A stretch of DNA of 64,000 nucleotides from JBBSZK01 sp964428325. GTDB taxonomy: Archaea > Nanobdellota > Nanobdellia > Pacearchaeales > GW2011-AR1. The translations under genes and the position numbers were made by a program. The DNA lies in contig CAYRXU010000002.1 in NCBI GenBank assembly GCA_964428325.1, forward strand, positions 50,803-114,802, read 5' to 3'. Below the pieces are notes generated by a model. It ran no database searches and had not been told where the DNA came from. It saw nothing but the letters and a program-made list of their open reading frames with translations. Positions 55,851 to 63,886 of the stretch are shown here, in pieces; within the stretch, counting starts at the first letter, position 1, and each line of letters starts with the position of its first letter.

Positions 55851-56741
55851 CTATTGTGGAACGTTTTCAAACTCTTTAATCAAAGTATCAACATTAACTC
55901 TTTCAACGCTTCGCACACTCATCTCAATCTTATTGAAATAAGCATTATTTTTGAAAGCACCAGTAAAATAATGCTCCTCTCCAAGCAGGGCTTCCTTGAA
56001 TGCAGGAAATGCAGCAATATCAAGAATCTTATCCGCGTCCATACCTAAAGCAATAGCCTGTTCATTACCAAACACGCACCTCATCGTTTCACTCCCATCA
56101 TCAATTATCATATTATACAAAGCCCTTTTCACATTTGCATCCTGTTTGGAATCAAAGAACTTAGGCTCAAAGATCTGTACCACTGTTGCTCTAACCTTCA
56201 TGTCGCTACCAATACGCGCATCCCGAAGCTTCCCAGCGACCAACGATCGATGAGTCTGCACCCCTTCCAAAGTCTGATTACTCAACTTAATATCAGAAAA
56301 CGCCCCGAGATGCAATTCTCCATTGCGAACTCCACCATTCAAAACCTCAACAACGCTTCCGACCTTCAAGTCCCCATTTTCAACAAGAGCAATATGGTGA
56401 ACATCCCACAAAGCAACGCGAATGTTAGAACTCTCATCGCCCATAAGGAAACTTGCAACCTTGCCTTCCTTCCCATTCTTAGAAAAGCTCCTCACAGGGA
56501 AAAGTTGCGTAATTTTTCCAATGACATGTGCTCTTTTCATACCTTCAGCCAGTTCAGCAATCTTCAATAAAGCATTATCAAAAGTAACCCCCATCTCAGC
56601 AGCCACGATTTGCGCAGCACCTTCCTTAGAGATCAATCCAGATAGCTTAGCGCGCTTAGCTTCAATCTTTCTCTCAATTTCATCCGCAGGCATATTAAGC
56701 GATGACGACATACGTTCAACTAATCGCGAGTAAGCTTCCAT
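55851..56741 (-). CDS. replication protein A, single-stranded DNA-binding (OB-fold)
   Basis: An RPA-like protein of 296 residues from the ATG at 56741 (upstream frame to 56795 lies ahead of the TATA box). The N-terminal helical module (RLVERMSSSLNMPADEIERK, then KAKRAKLSGLISKEGAAQIV) is the usual archaeal RPA start. Two OB folds follow: RAHVIGKITQLFPVRSF with VASFLMGDESSNIRVALWDV, and VRATVVQIFEPKFF with YNMIIDDGSETMRCVFGNEQ. No zinc finger is seen. It protects ssDNA in replication and repair. TTTTAAAC lies 20-27 nt upstream, so the mRNA is leaderless. Confidence 0.88.
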   Translation of the reverse strand: MEAYSRLVERMSSSLNMPADEIERKIEAKRAKLSGLISKEGAAQIVAAEMGVTFDNALLKIAELAEGMKRAHVIGKITQLFPVRSFSKNGKEGKVASFLMGDESSNIRVALWDVHHIALVENGDLKVGSVVEVLNGGVRNGELHLGAFSDIKLSNQTLEGVQTHRSLVAGKLRDARIGSDMKVRATVVQIFEPKFFDSKQDANVKRALYNMIIDDGSETMRCVFGNEQAIALGMDADKILDIAAFPAFKEALLGEEHYFTGAFKNNAYFNKIEMSVRSVERVNVDTLIKEFENVPQ

Positions 56742-56832
56742 TATTCTTTCTGAAATCTGATGTTTAAAAGGATTATGACAATCACCTGCACGCAATGAGT
56801 AAGTTTAAAAACAATCTTTCTCCAGAAAGTTC

Positions 56833-57105
56833 ATGAGCGTTGTAATAGTAAAAGTCAAAGTCATGCCAGACTCGCCAAGTGCTAATCTGACACATATCAA
56901 GCAAACTGCACAACACAATCTAGAGAAAGAAGGTGCAAAAAGCCTTCAAATGACAGAAGAAAACGTAGCATTCGGCCTCAAAGCAATAATCATCAATTTC
57001 GCATTCCCTGAAGCAAAAGGCACAGATATCATTGAATCTCTTCTTAGCACCATTCCTGAAGTATCTTCAGTGACCATTGAAGACTACCGCCGAGCTTTCG
57101 GTTAA
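56833..57105 (+). CDS. ef1b: translation elongation factor aEF1-beta
   Basis: The exchange factor for aEF1-alpha (EF-Tu homologue), 90 residues as usual in archaea: IVKVKVMPDSPSANLTHIKQ, then VAFGLKAIIINFAFPEAKGT, and the ending VSSVTIEDYRRAFG. A TATA-like AAGTTTAAAAAC lies about 25 nt before the ATG at 56833. It is divergent from the RPA gene. Confidence 0.93.
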   Translation: MSVVIVKVKVMPDSPSANLTHIKQTAQHNLEKEGAKSLQMTEENVAFGLKAIIINFAFPEAKGTDIIESLLSTIPEVSSVTIEDYRRAFG

Positions 57106-57135
57106 TTATTTAAGTCTCGCTAGAGTTCTCCTGCT

Positions 57136-57753
57136 ATGTTAACCCCAGACCAAATAGAAGATCTCAAAGACCAACTTTCTGAGCAAATTCAAAATCTTCC
57201 CAACGACCAGAAGATTGCAGCTCAAAAACAAATAGATAACATGTCCCCTGAAGCTCTCGAAACTATGCTCAAGCAGCAGCAAAACGCAAAGTCGGACAAG
57301 AGCATTATACGAATGATTGTAGGCGGTGAAGTTCCCTCTAAAAAAGTAGATGAAAACAAATCAGCTATCGCAGTACTCGATATCAAGCCTATCTCAAAAG
57401 GTCACCTCCTAATTATCCCTAAACAAAAAGTTGTCCTCAGTAGCGCCATCCCCCAGCAAGCCCTTACACTCGCCCGCAAACTATCAAAACACATTATCAA
57501 GAAACTCAAAGCAAAAAACACTGAAATACAAACAGAAAACAAGTTCGGAGAACAAGTCATCAACGTCATTCCTGTCTACGATACTCCAGTCGGCCTCTAC
57601 TCAAAGCGCCATGACGCTTCAGAAAAAGAACTCACAGAAGTCGAATCAATCCTTAAAGTCAAAAAGAGAAAGGCCGCCCCCAAGAAAAAACCGGCCATTG
57701 TAGCAACCCCCGTTCAAAGCTCACTCATTAAGCTAAAACGTAGAATACCATAA
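57136..57753 (+). CDS. HIT-like protein without the histidine triad
   Basis: A 205-residue protein. The N-terminal 50 residues are a charged helical region (PDQIEDLKDQLSEQIQNLPN). Residues 55-150 look like a HIT fold: IIRMIVGGEVPSKKVDENKS, AVLDIKPISKGHLLIIPKQK. Where a HIT enzyme has HxHxH before IP, this protein has EQVINVIPVYD, so the catalytic histidines are missing; the remaining His residue belongs to SKGHLL. The tail of 45 residues is basic (KVKKRKAAPKKKPA). Probably not a hydrolase but a binding protein. Its last 26 bp overlap the convergent prepilin peptidase gene. Confidence 0.75.
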   Translation: MLTPDQIEDLKDQLSEQIQNLPNDQKIAAQKQIDNMSPEALETMLKQQQNAKSDKSIIRMIVGGEVPSKKVDENKSAIAVLDIKPISKGHLLIIPKQKVVLSSAIPQQALTLARKLSKHIIKKLKAKNTEIQTENKFGEQVINVIPVYDTPVGLYSKRHDASEKELTEVESILKVKKRKAAPKKKPAIVATPVQSSLIKLKRRIP

Positions 57754-58543
57754 TCAAGAAAGATAGCAGAAATGCAGGTGCAAAAGGCACTCCTTGTTTT
57801 ATCCATACTGATTTCTTCGCACGTCTCAACAAAGCAATTTCGTTCATAGAAAGACCGTGAACATTTGCAGAAATAGTTCTTCCTTTAACTTTCACATCTT
57901 CAACAAGCCAATCCCCTTCAGTTAGTAAAGCAGGTTTAATGAATTTCACAAAACAAACCTTCTCTACTGCACGCGCGTAAACATACACAAAAGGTAAACA
58001 AGCGATAACAAAGAAGAATAACGCCCCATAAAGCACATCAACACGTCCAGCAAGTAAGCCCGCTATAACGCCTGCAACAAATGCCCCCAAACAGAACAAC
58101 TGCAACTTCTTTATCTCAGTAGCAAAATACCGTGAGAATGTACGCCATCTTGGAACAACACAAAAGACCGTATATACAAGACTGTAAACCGCTCCCACAG
58201 CAAACAACATCAAAACGAAACCCAATCCCACAAACAGGTAATCTCTAAACGAAGCAAATGGTAAAACGCCGCCCAAAGCCATCAGCAACTTTGCATCTCC
58301 ACCAGCAAATGCTCTGGCATAGTACAACAAGTAAGCAATAGCAACAAACAAGGCAATTCCGCCCACACTAAACAAGAAGAAAGAGATATCATCGTAGAAA
58401 ATGGCATGTCCTGCACGATAAAGTAACGCTACAGCAAGCAATGAGAAAGTCAACCAATTAGAAATCTCCCGCGTTCGTAAATCCTGTACAACAGCAAAAA
58501 CAAGCCACGCAAGACCAACGAATAAAATCACCCCCACTTCCAT
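57728..58543 (-). CDS. prepilin peptidase (A24 family)
   Basis: An aspartic membrane peptidase that removes class III signals from pilin-like proteins. The 271 residues show the catalytic aspartates Asp21 (VVQDLRTREISNWL) and Asp83 in the GGDAK motif (FAGGDAKLLMALGGVLP), with the first helix pair and about seven membrane helices. The C-terminal third contains a soluble extension (about 210-245, EGDWLVEDVKVKGRTISANV) followed by a helix, as in the archaeal FlaK/PibD-type branch. It stands 1.2 kb from the pilin-like gene run at 59727-64000, its probable substrates. Confidence 0.9.
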   Translation of the reverse strand: MEVGVILFVGLAWLVFAVVQDLRTREISNWLTFSLLAVALLYRAGHAIFYDDISFFLFSVGGIALFVAIAYLLYYARAFAGGDAKLLMALGGVLPFASFRDYLFVGLGFVLMLFAVGAVYSLVYTVFCVVPRWRTFSRYFATEIKKLQLFCLGAFVAGVIAGLLAGRVDVLYGALFFFVIACLPFVYVYARAVEKVCFVKFIKPALLTEGDWLVEDVKVKGRTISANVHGLSMNEIALLRRAKKSVWIKQGVPFAPAFLLSFLIMVFYVLA

Positions 58544-58592
58544 AAACCATTAGATAAAAGAAAGTTTATTAACGTTCGCCCCATAAGAGAGC

Positions 58593-59567
58593 ATGGATCG
58601 CGCGACGATACAAAAATATCTCCCTCTTGCCCTACTCATTTTGCTTGTAGGCACATCAATACTTATCGTGAGAAGTTACGTAGTTGCTCTTCTTTCAGCT
58701 TTCGTCTTTGCTTTTCTTCTTAGACCGATTCACATCCAATTAACAAAAACATTCAAACCATCGATAGCAGCAGTAATCTGCACCTTCGCCTTGCTCCTTG
58801 TCCTCATGCTTCCATTTATCTTCGTCATAGGCGGAGCCATCAATCAATTACAAAGTCTTTTCTCAACGGCAGACACAACCACATATATCGCAACAATCCA
58901 AAACTTCCTCGCTCGATTGGGGATCACATACGGCCTCACAGATATCACGCAAAGAGTAGCACAATACTTCATACAGACCATAGCTGCACTCACCTTGCGC
59001 TTACCTGCAACGATACTCGCCATATTCATCACACTCATGGGTGTTTACTACATGCTTCTCGGCTGGGAACCTCTAACAAAGAAACTCTCCCAATTTCTCC
59101 CAGCACACCAACGCTCACCACTTCCTAAAGAACTGGCAAGCGTCACAAGAAGTCTTGTTTACGGTACGCTCCTTATAGCCATAATAGAATTCGTTGTCGC
59201 AGCCTTAGGTTTTGCTATCGCAGGCGTGAAAGCCTACCTCTTCCTCGCATTCCTCATAGCACTATTCGCATTCATTCCAGCGCTCGGGCCTGCAATAGTC
59301 TGGATACCTACCTTCATCATCCTCATAATCCAAGGAGACTACTTCGCATCAGTTATCGTAGCAATAACCGGACTCATAATCTCCATCTATGTTGACACCC
59401 TACTTAGAATCCAAATGGGCGGAAAGAGCTCGCGTATTCATCCACTCATCATGCTTGTAGGAATCTTTGGAGGAGTCGTCGTATTCGGCATATGGGGCTT
59501 TGTCATAGGTCCGCTACTTCTAGCGTATACTTTGAAGCTTATCGAGAAGTCTGTTGATGATTCTTAG
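58593..59567 (+). CDS. AI-2E family permease-like membrane protein
   Basis: A 324-residue membrane protein of the AI-2E/PerM (UPF0118) family: about eight helices, with LLRPIHIQLTKTFKPSIAAV near the N-terminus, a central extracellular region, the ALFAFIPALGPAIVWIPTF loop-helix and the last GKSSRIHPLIMLVGIFGGVV and GIWGFVIGPLLLAYTLKL. Family members are suspected exporters (AI-2 or sodium/proton antiport in different bacteria), with no clear role in archaea. It is oriented away from the prepilin peptidase. Its end overlaps a small antiparallel ORF. Confidence 0.88.
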   Translation: MDRATIQKYLPLALLILLVGTSILIVRSYVVALLSAFVFAFLLRPIHIQLTKTFKPSIAAVICTFALLLVLMLPFIFVIGGAINQLQSLFSTADTTTYIATIQNFLARLGITYGLTDITQRVAQYFIQTIAALTLRLPATILAIFITLMGVYYMLLGWEPLTKKLSQFLPAHQRSPLPKELASVTRSLVYGTLLIAIIEFVVAALGFAIAGVKAYLFLAFLIALFAFIPALGPAIVWIPTFIILIIQGDYFASVIVAITGLIISIYVDTLLRIQMGGKSSRIHPLIMLVGIFGGVVVFGIWGFVIGPLLLAYTLKLIEKSVDDS

Positions 59568-59679
59568 TTTCACTCACACCAGATGAGCGGAAGCTGCCGC
59601 CTTGCTTATAAACACGCATCTTACGCTTAGCACGCTTATCATTTCTATTCTTACGTCGCTCGGGATATCCATAGTCCAT
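59539..59679 (-). CDS. small very basic protein
   Basis: A 46-residue ORF on the minus strand: MDYGYPERRKNRNDKRAKRK, then MRVYKQGGSFRSSGVSETKN and HQQTSR. Almost one third is Arg or Lys, suggesting RNA or ribosome binding. The TATA-like ATATATAAT at about 59700-59708 lies 20-28 nt upstream, in keeping with a leaderless gene. Its 3' end overlaps the convergent permease gene by 29 bp. No family recognised; coding status less certain than the neighbours. Confidence 0.5.
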   Translation of the reverse strand: MDYGYPERRKNRNDKRAKRKMRVYKQGGSFRSSGVSETKNHQQTSR

Positions 59680-59726
59680 GATCAATACAAAACAAACTCC
59701 ATTATATATCTAACTAAAAAGGAGAA

Positions 59727-60155
59727 TTAAGCAGCAGGGGCATTTGTGCAACGCGCTGCACCGTTAAACTTAGCATCGGCCTGCTGACCTGTCGTCAGGT
59801 CGCTGCAAATTGATGCGATTTCATTGCCTTCCAAGCTAGAATCACAAGTAATGCTTGCAGAGATGCCCTGTTGACTCAAAGAACTCTGAATACGCGAATC
59901 CTGGCAATTCACCCACTCGCTATTACCAACCTTTCTGAAATTGTAACAATAATCCGTAATCAAATTATTCTGTGCAGCAACCTTACATCCCTGTGTAGCA
60001 GCTTCAAGTGCACTTGGCGTTGCACCTCCAAGACCCATCAATTTCTTACCAAACTCTGTCGTGGTCAAAATAAGAACAATAGCAACTACTACAACAATAA
60101 CTCCGGTAATAATAACGCTCAACGGCATCCCCTGACCTTTTTTACTAGATATCAT
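59727..60155 (-). CDS. pilin-like protein with class III signal (gene 8 of cluster)
   Basis: A 142-residue protein: short basic start MISSKKGQG with KKG-Q, where prepilin peptidase would cut after Gly, followed by a long hydrophobic helix (PLSVIITGVIVVVVAIVLIL) and a soluble Cys-containing domain (ATQGCKVAAQNNLITDYCYN, then NCQDS, TCDSS, SICSD and RCTNA). Six cysteines may make three disulfides. The closing gene of the run, 63 bp after the previous one. Of all genes of the cluster it most resembles a major pilin by helix and length; inference. Confidence 0.8.
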   Translation of the reverse strand: MISSKKGQGMPLSVIITGVIVVVVAIVLILTTTEFGKKLMGLGGATPSALEAATQGCKVAAQNNLITDYCYNFRKVGNSEWVNCQDSRIQSSLSQQGISASITCDSSLEGNEIASICSDLTTGQQADAKFNGAARCTNAPAA

Positions 60156-60218
60156 CTCTCTCTATTCCCTAAAGCTAGAAGTTCTTTATAAATCTTGCCT
60201 CTTTCACGTCTCAACATC

Positions 60219-60692
60219 CTATCGAATGTCGCCAGCTGGAGTAAAACGCACTTCAATATCAAACCTCTGGACAACTTTGTTCGCACCTGACTCTCTTTGT
60301 ACAAAAATACCTGGTAGTTTGAACACATATCCCGTTCCATCTCGCTCCAAAGTATAGGCCTTAGTGCGCACAAGCCCAAGAACATTGCCTTGCACTTCTC
60401 TAAGAGTTCCAAATTTCTCAGCACGCGTAGCCAAAGCACTAGCAAAACGCATTTCATAGCCAATCTCTCCTCCAACTGCAGCTTCACGCGCAGCACTCAC
60501 AACAAGATACCTTACCGCATTATCAGTATACGTACGCTCAAAGGCTACATTATCCGCAAAAGCCTGCAATTCTCTTGATTGTTGTCCAATATCATCACTA
60601 AATGTCAAAAACGAAAACCAAGCTGCAATACACAAGACAAGTGCCACTACAAAAAGCAGCAAAGTAGGAGTGTGTCCTTTACGTCTCAGCAT
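60219..60692 (-). CDS. pilin-like protein (gene 7 of cluster)
   Basis: From the ATG at 60692 a 157-residue protein with basic MLRRKGHT then a hydrophobic helix (PTLLLFVVALVLCIAAWFSF) and an extracellular domain (FSDDIGQQSRELQAFADNVA, then LPGIFVQRESGANKVVQRFD). The start is favoured by the Shine-Dalgarno GGAGGTG 5 nt upstream; an ATG at 60710 lies inside the previous gene. Overlap with the previous stop is 7 bp. Long amphipathic helix after the membrane part is like type IV pilin minor subunits. Confidence 0.78.
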   Translation of the reverse strand: MLRRKGHTPTLLLFVVALVLCIAAWFSFLTFSDDIGQQSRELQAFADNVAFERTYTDNAVRYLVVSAAREAAVGGEIGYEMRFASALATRAEKFGTLREVQGNVLGLVRTKAYTLERDGTGYVFKLPGIFVQRESGANKVVQRFDIEVRFTPAGDIR

Positions 60693-61345
60693 AAAGCACC
60701 TCCCTTCCAAACCACAATTAATTTGGGCAACTCATTTAATACATCAGATGAAGGATATACTGCTCCGCCATTATCTCGTGATTCATAAAGAACCGGAACC
60801 AACCAAAATTGAGGTTGCGAATAAAGTTCTGGATTGAAAACAAACCCGTTAACCGCATCAATAATATTCACTTCATGCAGCGGAGTATCGAGCCGCATCG
60901 CCTTATCAGACTCAGAAGGGTAATTGATCATCGCCCAATAACTTCCCTGCTTAGCCGAGCCGCCAGGATTTTTCATAAGAACAGCAAAAGAATTCTCACC
61001 GCAGCCATATGCATCTACCAGATATTGATGTGTGGCCTCCAGAAGTGAAATCGCATTGGCATCAGTCACACGATACTCGTCAACGGCAGAAGAAATATCG
61101 CCGAGAGCTTCAAGTACATTGACTCTCTCTCCTTCAAACATAAAACTATCCGACAAATATGAATGCAGTAAAGCGGAGGACGCTGCAGCTCGCTCAACAG
61201 AATGATTCTCAAAAACAATATCAGTTCTATCTTGCACAACACGTAAGCTAGAAGTAAAATAAGTAAATATCGCTAACAAGAAAATAACTGCAAACAGTAC
61301 AAGCACGCTCGTTATAGTCTGATCGATCTGCCCTAGTCGTTTCAT
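60686..61345 (-). CDS. pilin-like protein (gene 6 of cluster)
   Basis: A 219-residue protein with start MKRLGQIDQTITSVLVLFAV: Leu-Gly then Gln, followed by a hydrophobic helix (SVLVLFAVIFLLAIFTYF). The extracellular part contains YGCGENSFAVLMKNPGGSAK and HEVNIIDAVNGFVFNPELYS. It overlaps the previous gene by 4 bp (ATGA) and the next by 7. Function as pilin or pseudopilin inferred from N-terminus and neighbourhood. Confidence 0.77.
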   Translation of the reverse strand: MKRLGQIDQTITSVLVLFAVIFLLAIFTYFTSSLRVVQDRTDIVFENHSVERAAASSALLHSYLSDSFMFEGERVNVLEALGDISSAVDEYRVTDANAISLLEATHQYLVDAYGCGENSFAVLMKNPGGSAKQGSYWAMINYPSESDKAMRLDTPLHEVNIIDAVNGFVFNPELYSQPQFWLVPVLYESRDNGGAVYPSSDVLNELPKLIVVWKGGALC

Positions 61346-61776
61346 AGTTGTCTGTGCACCTCACGATTCACACCAATCAGATAATCCACACTCTTTCCAT
61401 CCCGCATTACACTCCCTCTAACACAACGAGCATATTCAGGATTGCTCCCTGCCAACTCACATTGCATCATATATCCACGCACCCCGAAAACAGCCTCACG
61501 TCCGTCACTAGCATTGACATAAATAAGGTAATCTGCATCCGCATCAGCAGGAACATAAATACCACAAGTTCCAAGATTAAACCCGGATGCAAAAGGATCG
61601 TGATTCTCAATACACCCACTTACTCTTTCAGCAAGCAGCCCTGCATGCACACTACGAAAATCGTACGACCTCCCGTAGAAAGCAAGTACATTCCAGAACA
61701 CTCCGGCAGCAATAAGTGTGATAATCACAAAGAATGTGAAAAACATTAATGCCTCTCCGCTACCTCGTCTCTTCAT
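61342..61776 (-). CDS. pilin-like protein (gene 5 of cluster)
   Basis: A 144-residue protein: basic MKRRGSGEA, then the hydrophobic helix LMFFTFFVIITLIAAGVFW, and a soluble region with four cysteines (RVSGCIENHDPF, LGTCGIYVP, MMQCELAGS, YARCVRGS) that could form two disulfides. Four-bp overlaps (ATGA) with both neighbours. Glu within the signal region after the Gly corresponds to the Glu(+5)-like residue of type IV pilins in position, though not exactly. Confidence 0.77.
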   Translation of the reverse strand: MKRRGSGEALMFFTFFVIITLIAAGVFWNVLAFYGRSYDFRSVHAGLLAERVSGCIENHDPFASGFNLGTCGIYVPADADADYLIYVNASDGREAVFGVRGYMMQCELAGSNPEYARCVRGSVMRDGKSVDYLIGVNREVHRQL

Positions 61777-62198
61777 GCTTCGCTCCTCTTCGTCACAACA
61801 AAGCGCAACACATTCTTTCCCGCAGCACCAGGAGTCTCAACACGATCATCAATTATCTGAACATCATTAAAATACCCGTAAGTAGTTCCCAATCCAGGTC
61901 TTGTAGAAACAGTAACTGTCCTAAGAACATTATCAAAAGTCACAACTTTCTTCAGATCGCCGCCATGTGCAAGCGCAAGTTCAGTCAACACCTGAACATC
62001 CAAAGTCACTTCCTCTTGCGGTTGAGCTCTCTCAATAACTCTCACAATCTCCTTAGCATAGACATCTTCCCAAAGAGCAGCGCCATCCTGCAACCAAGTC
62101 ACATAATAAAGCGCGCCAACAAAAAACAAAACAAGTAACACAAAGTAAGCCACATACCATGCAGCAATATTGTCAGCGCCAGCCCCTCTTCGATTCAT
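61773..62198 (-). CDS. pilin-like protein (gene 4 of cluster)
   Basis: A 141-residue protein: basic MNRRGAGADN, then a hydrophobic helix (IAAWYVAYFVLLVLFFVGAL), then an extracellular domain without cysteine (KEIVRVIERAQPQEEVTLDV, VLRTVTVSTRPGLGTTYGYF). Starts and ends overlap the adjacent genes by 4 bp. It belongs to the same class by N-terminal pattern only. Confidence 0.76.
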   Translation of the reverse strand: MNRRGAGADNIAAWYVAYFVLLVLFFVGALYYVTWLQDGAALWEDVYAKEIVRVIERAQPQEEVTLDVQVLTELALAHGGDLKKVVTFDNVLRTVTVSTRPGLGTTYGYFNDVQIIDDRVETPGAAGKNVLRFVVTKRSEA

Positions 62199-62830
62199 AC
62201 CTTCTCCTCACAACTCGAGGCAGAAGTAAATACCCAAGGAGATCCGGCACTAGATGTTCCAGTTGCCTCCCCGCTGATACTTAGAGTGTCGTCTCTCTTC
62301 ACAGACAAAGTTACTTCTTGTAGACTATCAATAACTGGAACGCACTTTCGAATAACGATACGAGGCGGCCCACTAGGAACTCCTGGTGCACCCGTACCTG
62401 CAGAAGACGCGCCACTAGTAGGAGATTCGAGAGAAGCAGTTTCAACAGCAACATTCACAAAATTAACCTCTCTGCAGAAGCCCTCATTTCCCTGACAAAC
62501 TTCGCTACTCGCAGATCCTTTACAAATACACAAACAACTCGATCTCAAACATTTCTCAGGTTTATCGCGGTCTAACGGATCAGCACTCCATCCAGCCAAG
62601 AACCAAGTGTTCTCGCTAAATCCTTGAAGAGTAAACTTCCCAGTATCTCCATCAGGCATCGCATTCACACGCGCAATAACAATATCGAGAGTCTTCTTTG
62701 CATTCTCACTTTCCTCATTAACACCAACTTGATATAACTTGTAGATGCCTGCAATAAAAATCAGAATACCAATCACCGCTAAAATAATCCCAAGAACTGT
62801 ATTCAACGTGTCTCCTTTACGTTTCATCAT
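62195..62830 (-). CDS. pilin-like protein (gene 3 of cluster)
   Basis: A 211-residue protein with start MMKRKGDTLN, a hydrophobic helix (TVLGIILAVIGILIFIAGIY) and an extracellular part with a Cys cluster (KCLRSSCLCICKGSASSEVC, QGNEGFCRE), followed by a Ser/Gly/Pro-rich linker (SPTSGASSAGTGAPGVPSG) and a beta-type end. Start may be the second Met (62827). Overlaps with both neighbours. Confidence 0.77.
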   Translation of the reverse strand: MMKRKGDTLNTVLGIILAVIGILIFIAGIYKLYQVGVNEESENAKKTLDIVIARVNAMPDGDTGKFTLQGFSENTWFLAGWSADPLDRDKPEKCLRSSCLCICKGSASSEVCQGNEGFCREVNFVNVAVETASLESPTSGASSAGTGAPGVPSGPPRIVIRKCVPVIDSLQEVTLSVKRDDTLSISGEATGTSSAGSPWVFTSASSCEEKV

Positions 62831-63855
62831 GGGCTCCCCTGAATACTACTTGGACAGAGAGCCCGCATCGCAGAAACGCTGTAAGGCAAGGCCTGCACAA
62901 CAGAACATCCTGACTCTTCAGCAGTGCTTGTAAGCTTACCACAATATCCGGCAGCAGCATTCTGAGCCAGTTCATTATTTACAGCCACGGCGCCTACGCC
63001 TACAATAGCAAGAGGCACAGTAACGACTGCAGCTTCTGTCAAAAATAACGCCCGACCGACAGTCGCAGCCCCAGGAATAACAAAGGTTGCCCCTGCAGCA
63101 GCAACTCCAAGATTCTTCAATACTTCACTTGTATCTTTCGTCCGTATCTGTGAAAACACAAAGGCTATCTGACGATCACTCGTTATGGTGACGCTCGCTG
63201 GAGCACTATTATTATGATCCTTATTAGCCTGATCCAATTTACTCTTTATCTCAGCCGTTGATCCAAGCGCCGTACTTGCCTGCCCATTAAAGTACCTGAG
63301 ATAAGAATAATCGTGATTCGGCACAGGATTATCTTGAAGATAATTATCAAAACCTTGCATAGCTCGCACAATAGTGTTGTCATCTACATCATCAGCAAAA
63401 GCAATACGCGAACACACAACACACGTCGGATAATCAGGGCTTCCGAAATAATCTCCTGCCTGGCCAAACAAGTCGAGTTTGCCTTGCCCCATCATATTCC
63501 AACAATCGTACATCGCATTAGCCATCTCTTCCTTAATTCTAGCATCTGAAGTTTCACTAGCCCCTATTCTCACCTTACGAACACCTTTCTCACCCAAGAA
63601 TTGCTTACAATCTCTACCAAGCAATTCACTCGTAATACAAATCTTTCCAGTTGTACACTTCAATGGCACAATCGACTGTGTCAGCAGAGGTGAAGTCGCT
63701 CTCGATAACACGGATAACTTGCACAGTTCCGTATCCTGATTAGAGCCATCATCAAAAAAGATAGCAAGGAAAATAGCAACTAGAATAAACCCTGCAATAG
63801 CCATTACAATAGTAACAATCTCAGAAGATGTCAACTCACCCCTCTTAAAGCTCAT
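62827..63855 (-). CDS. pilin-like exported protein, large (gene 2 of cluster)
   Basis: From the ATG at 63855 it has 342 residues: basic MSFKRGELTSS, then a helix (IVTIVMAIAGFILVAIFLAI), and a large extracellular part with many cysteines (ELCKLSVLSR, LKCTTGKICITSELLGRDCK, YDCWNMMGQGKLDLFG, DYPTCVVCSRIAFADDVDD). A second hydrophobic region appears near residues 260-305 (NLGVAAAGATFVIPGAATVG and VVTVPLAIVGVGAVAV), so it may re-enter the membrane. An upstream Met at 63870 lies before the likely start. Related in pattern to the 617-residue protein at 34946. Confidence 0.77.
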   Translation of the reverse strand: MSFKRGELTSSEIVTIVMAIAGFILVAIFLAIFFDDGSNQDTELCKLSVLSRATSPLLTQSIVPLKCTTGKICITSELLGRDCKQFLGEKGVRKVRIGASETSDARIKEEMANAMYDCWNMMGQGKLDLFGQAGDYFGSPDYPTCVVCSRIAFADDVDDNTIVRAMQGFDNYLQDNPVPNHDYSYLRYFNGQASTALGSTAEIKSKLDQANKDHNNSAPASVTITSDRQIAFVFSQIRTKDTSEVLKNLGVAAAGATFVIPGAATVGRALFLTEAAVVTVPLAIVGVGAVAVNNELAQNAAAGYCGKLTSTAEESGCSVVQALPYSVSAMRALCPSSIQGSP

Positions 63856-63886
63856 CACACAAGAGAGCAAGCGGGCTTTTTAACGA

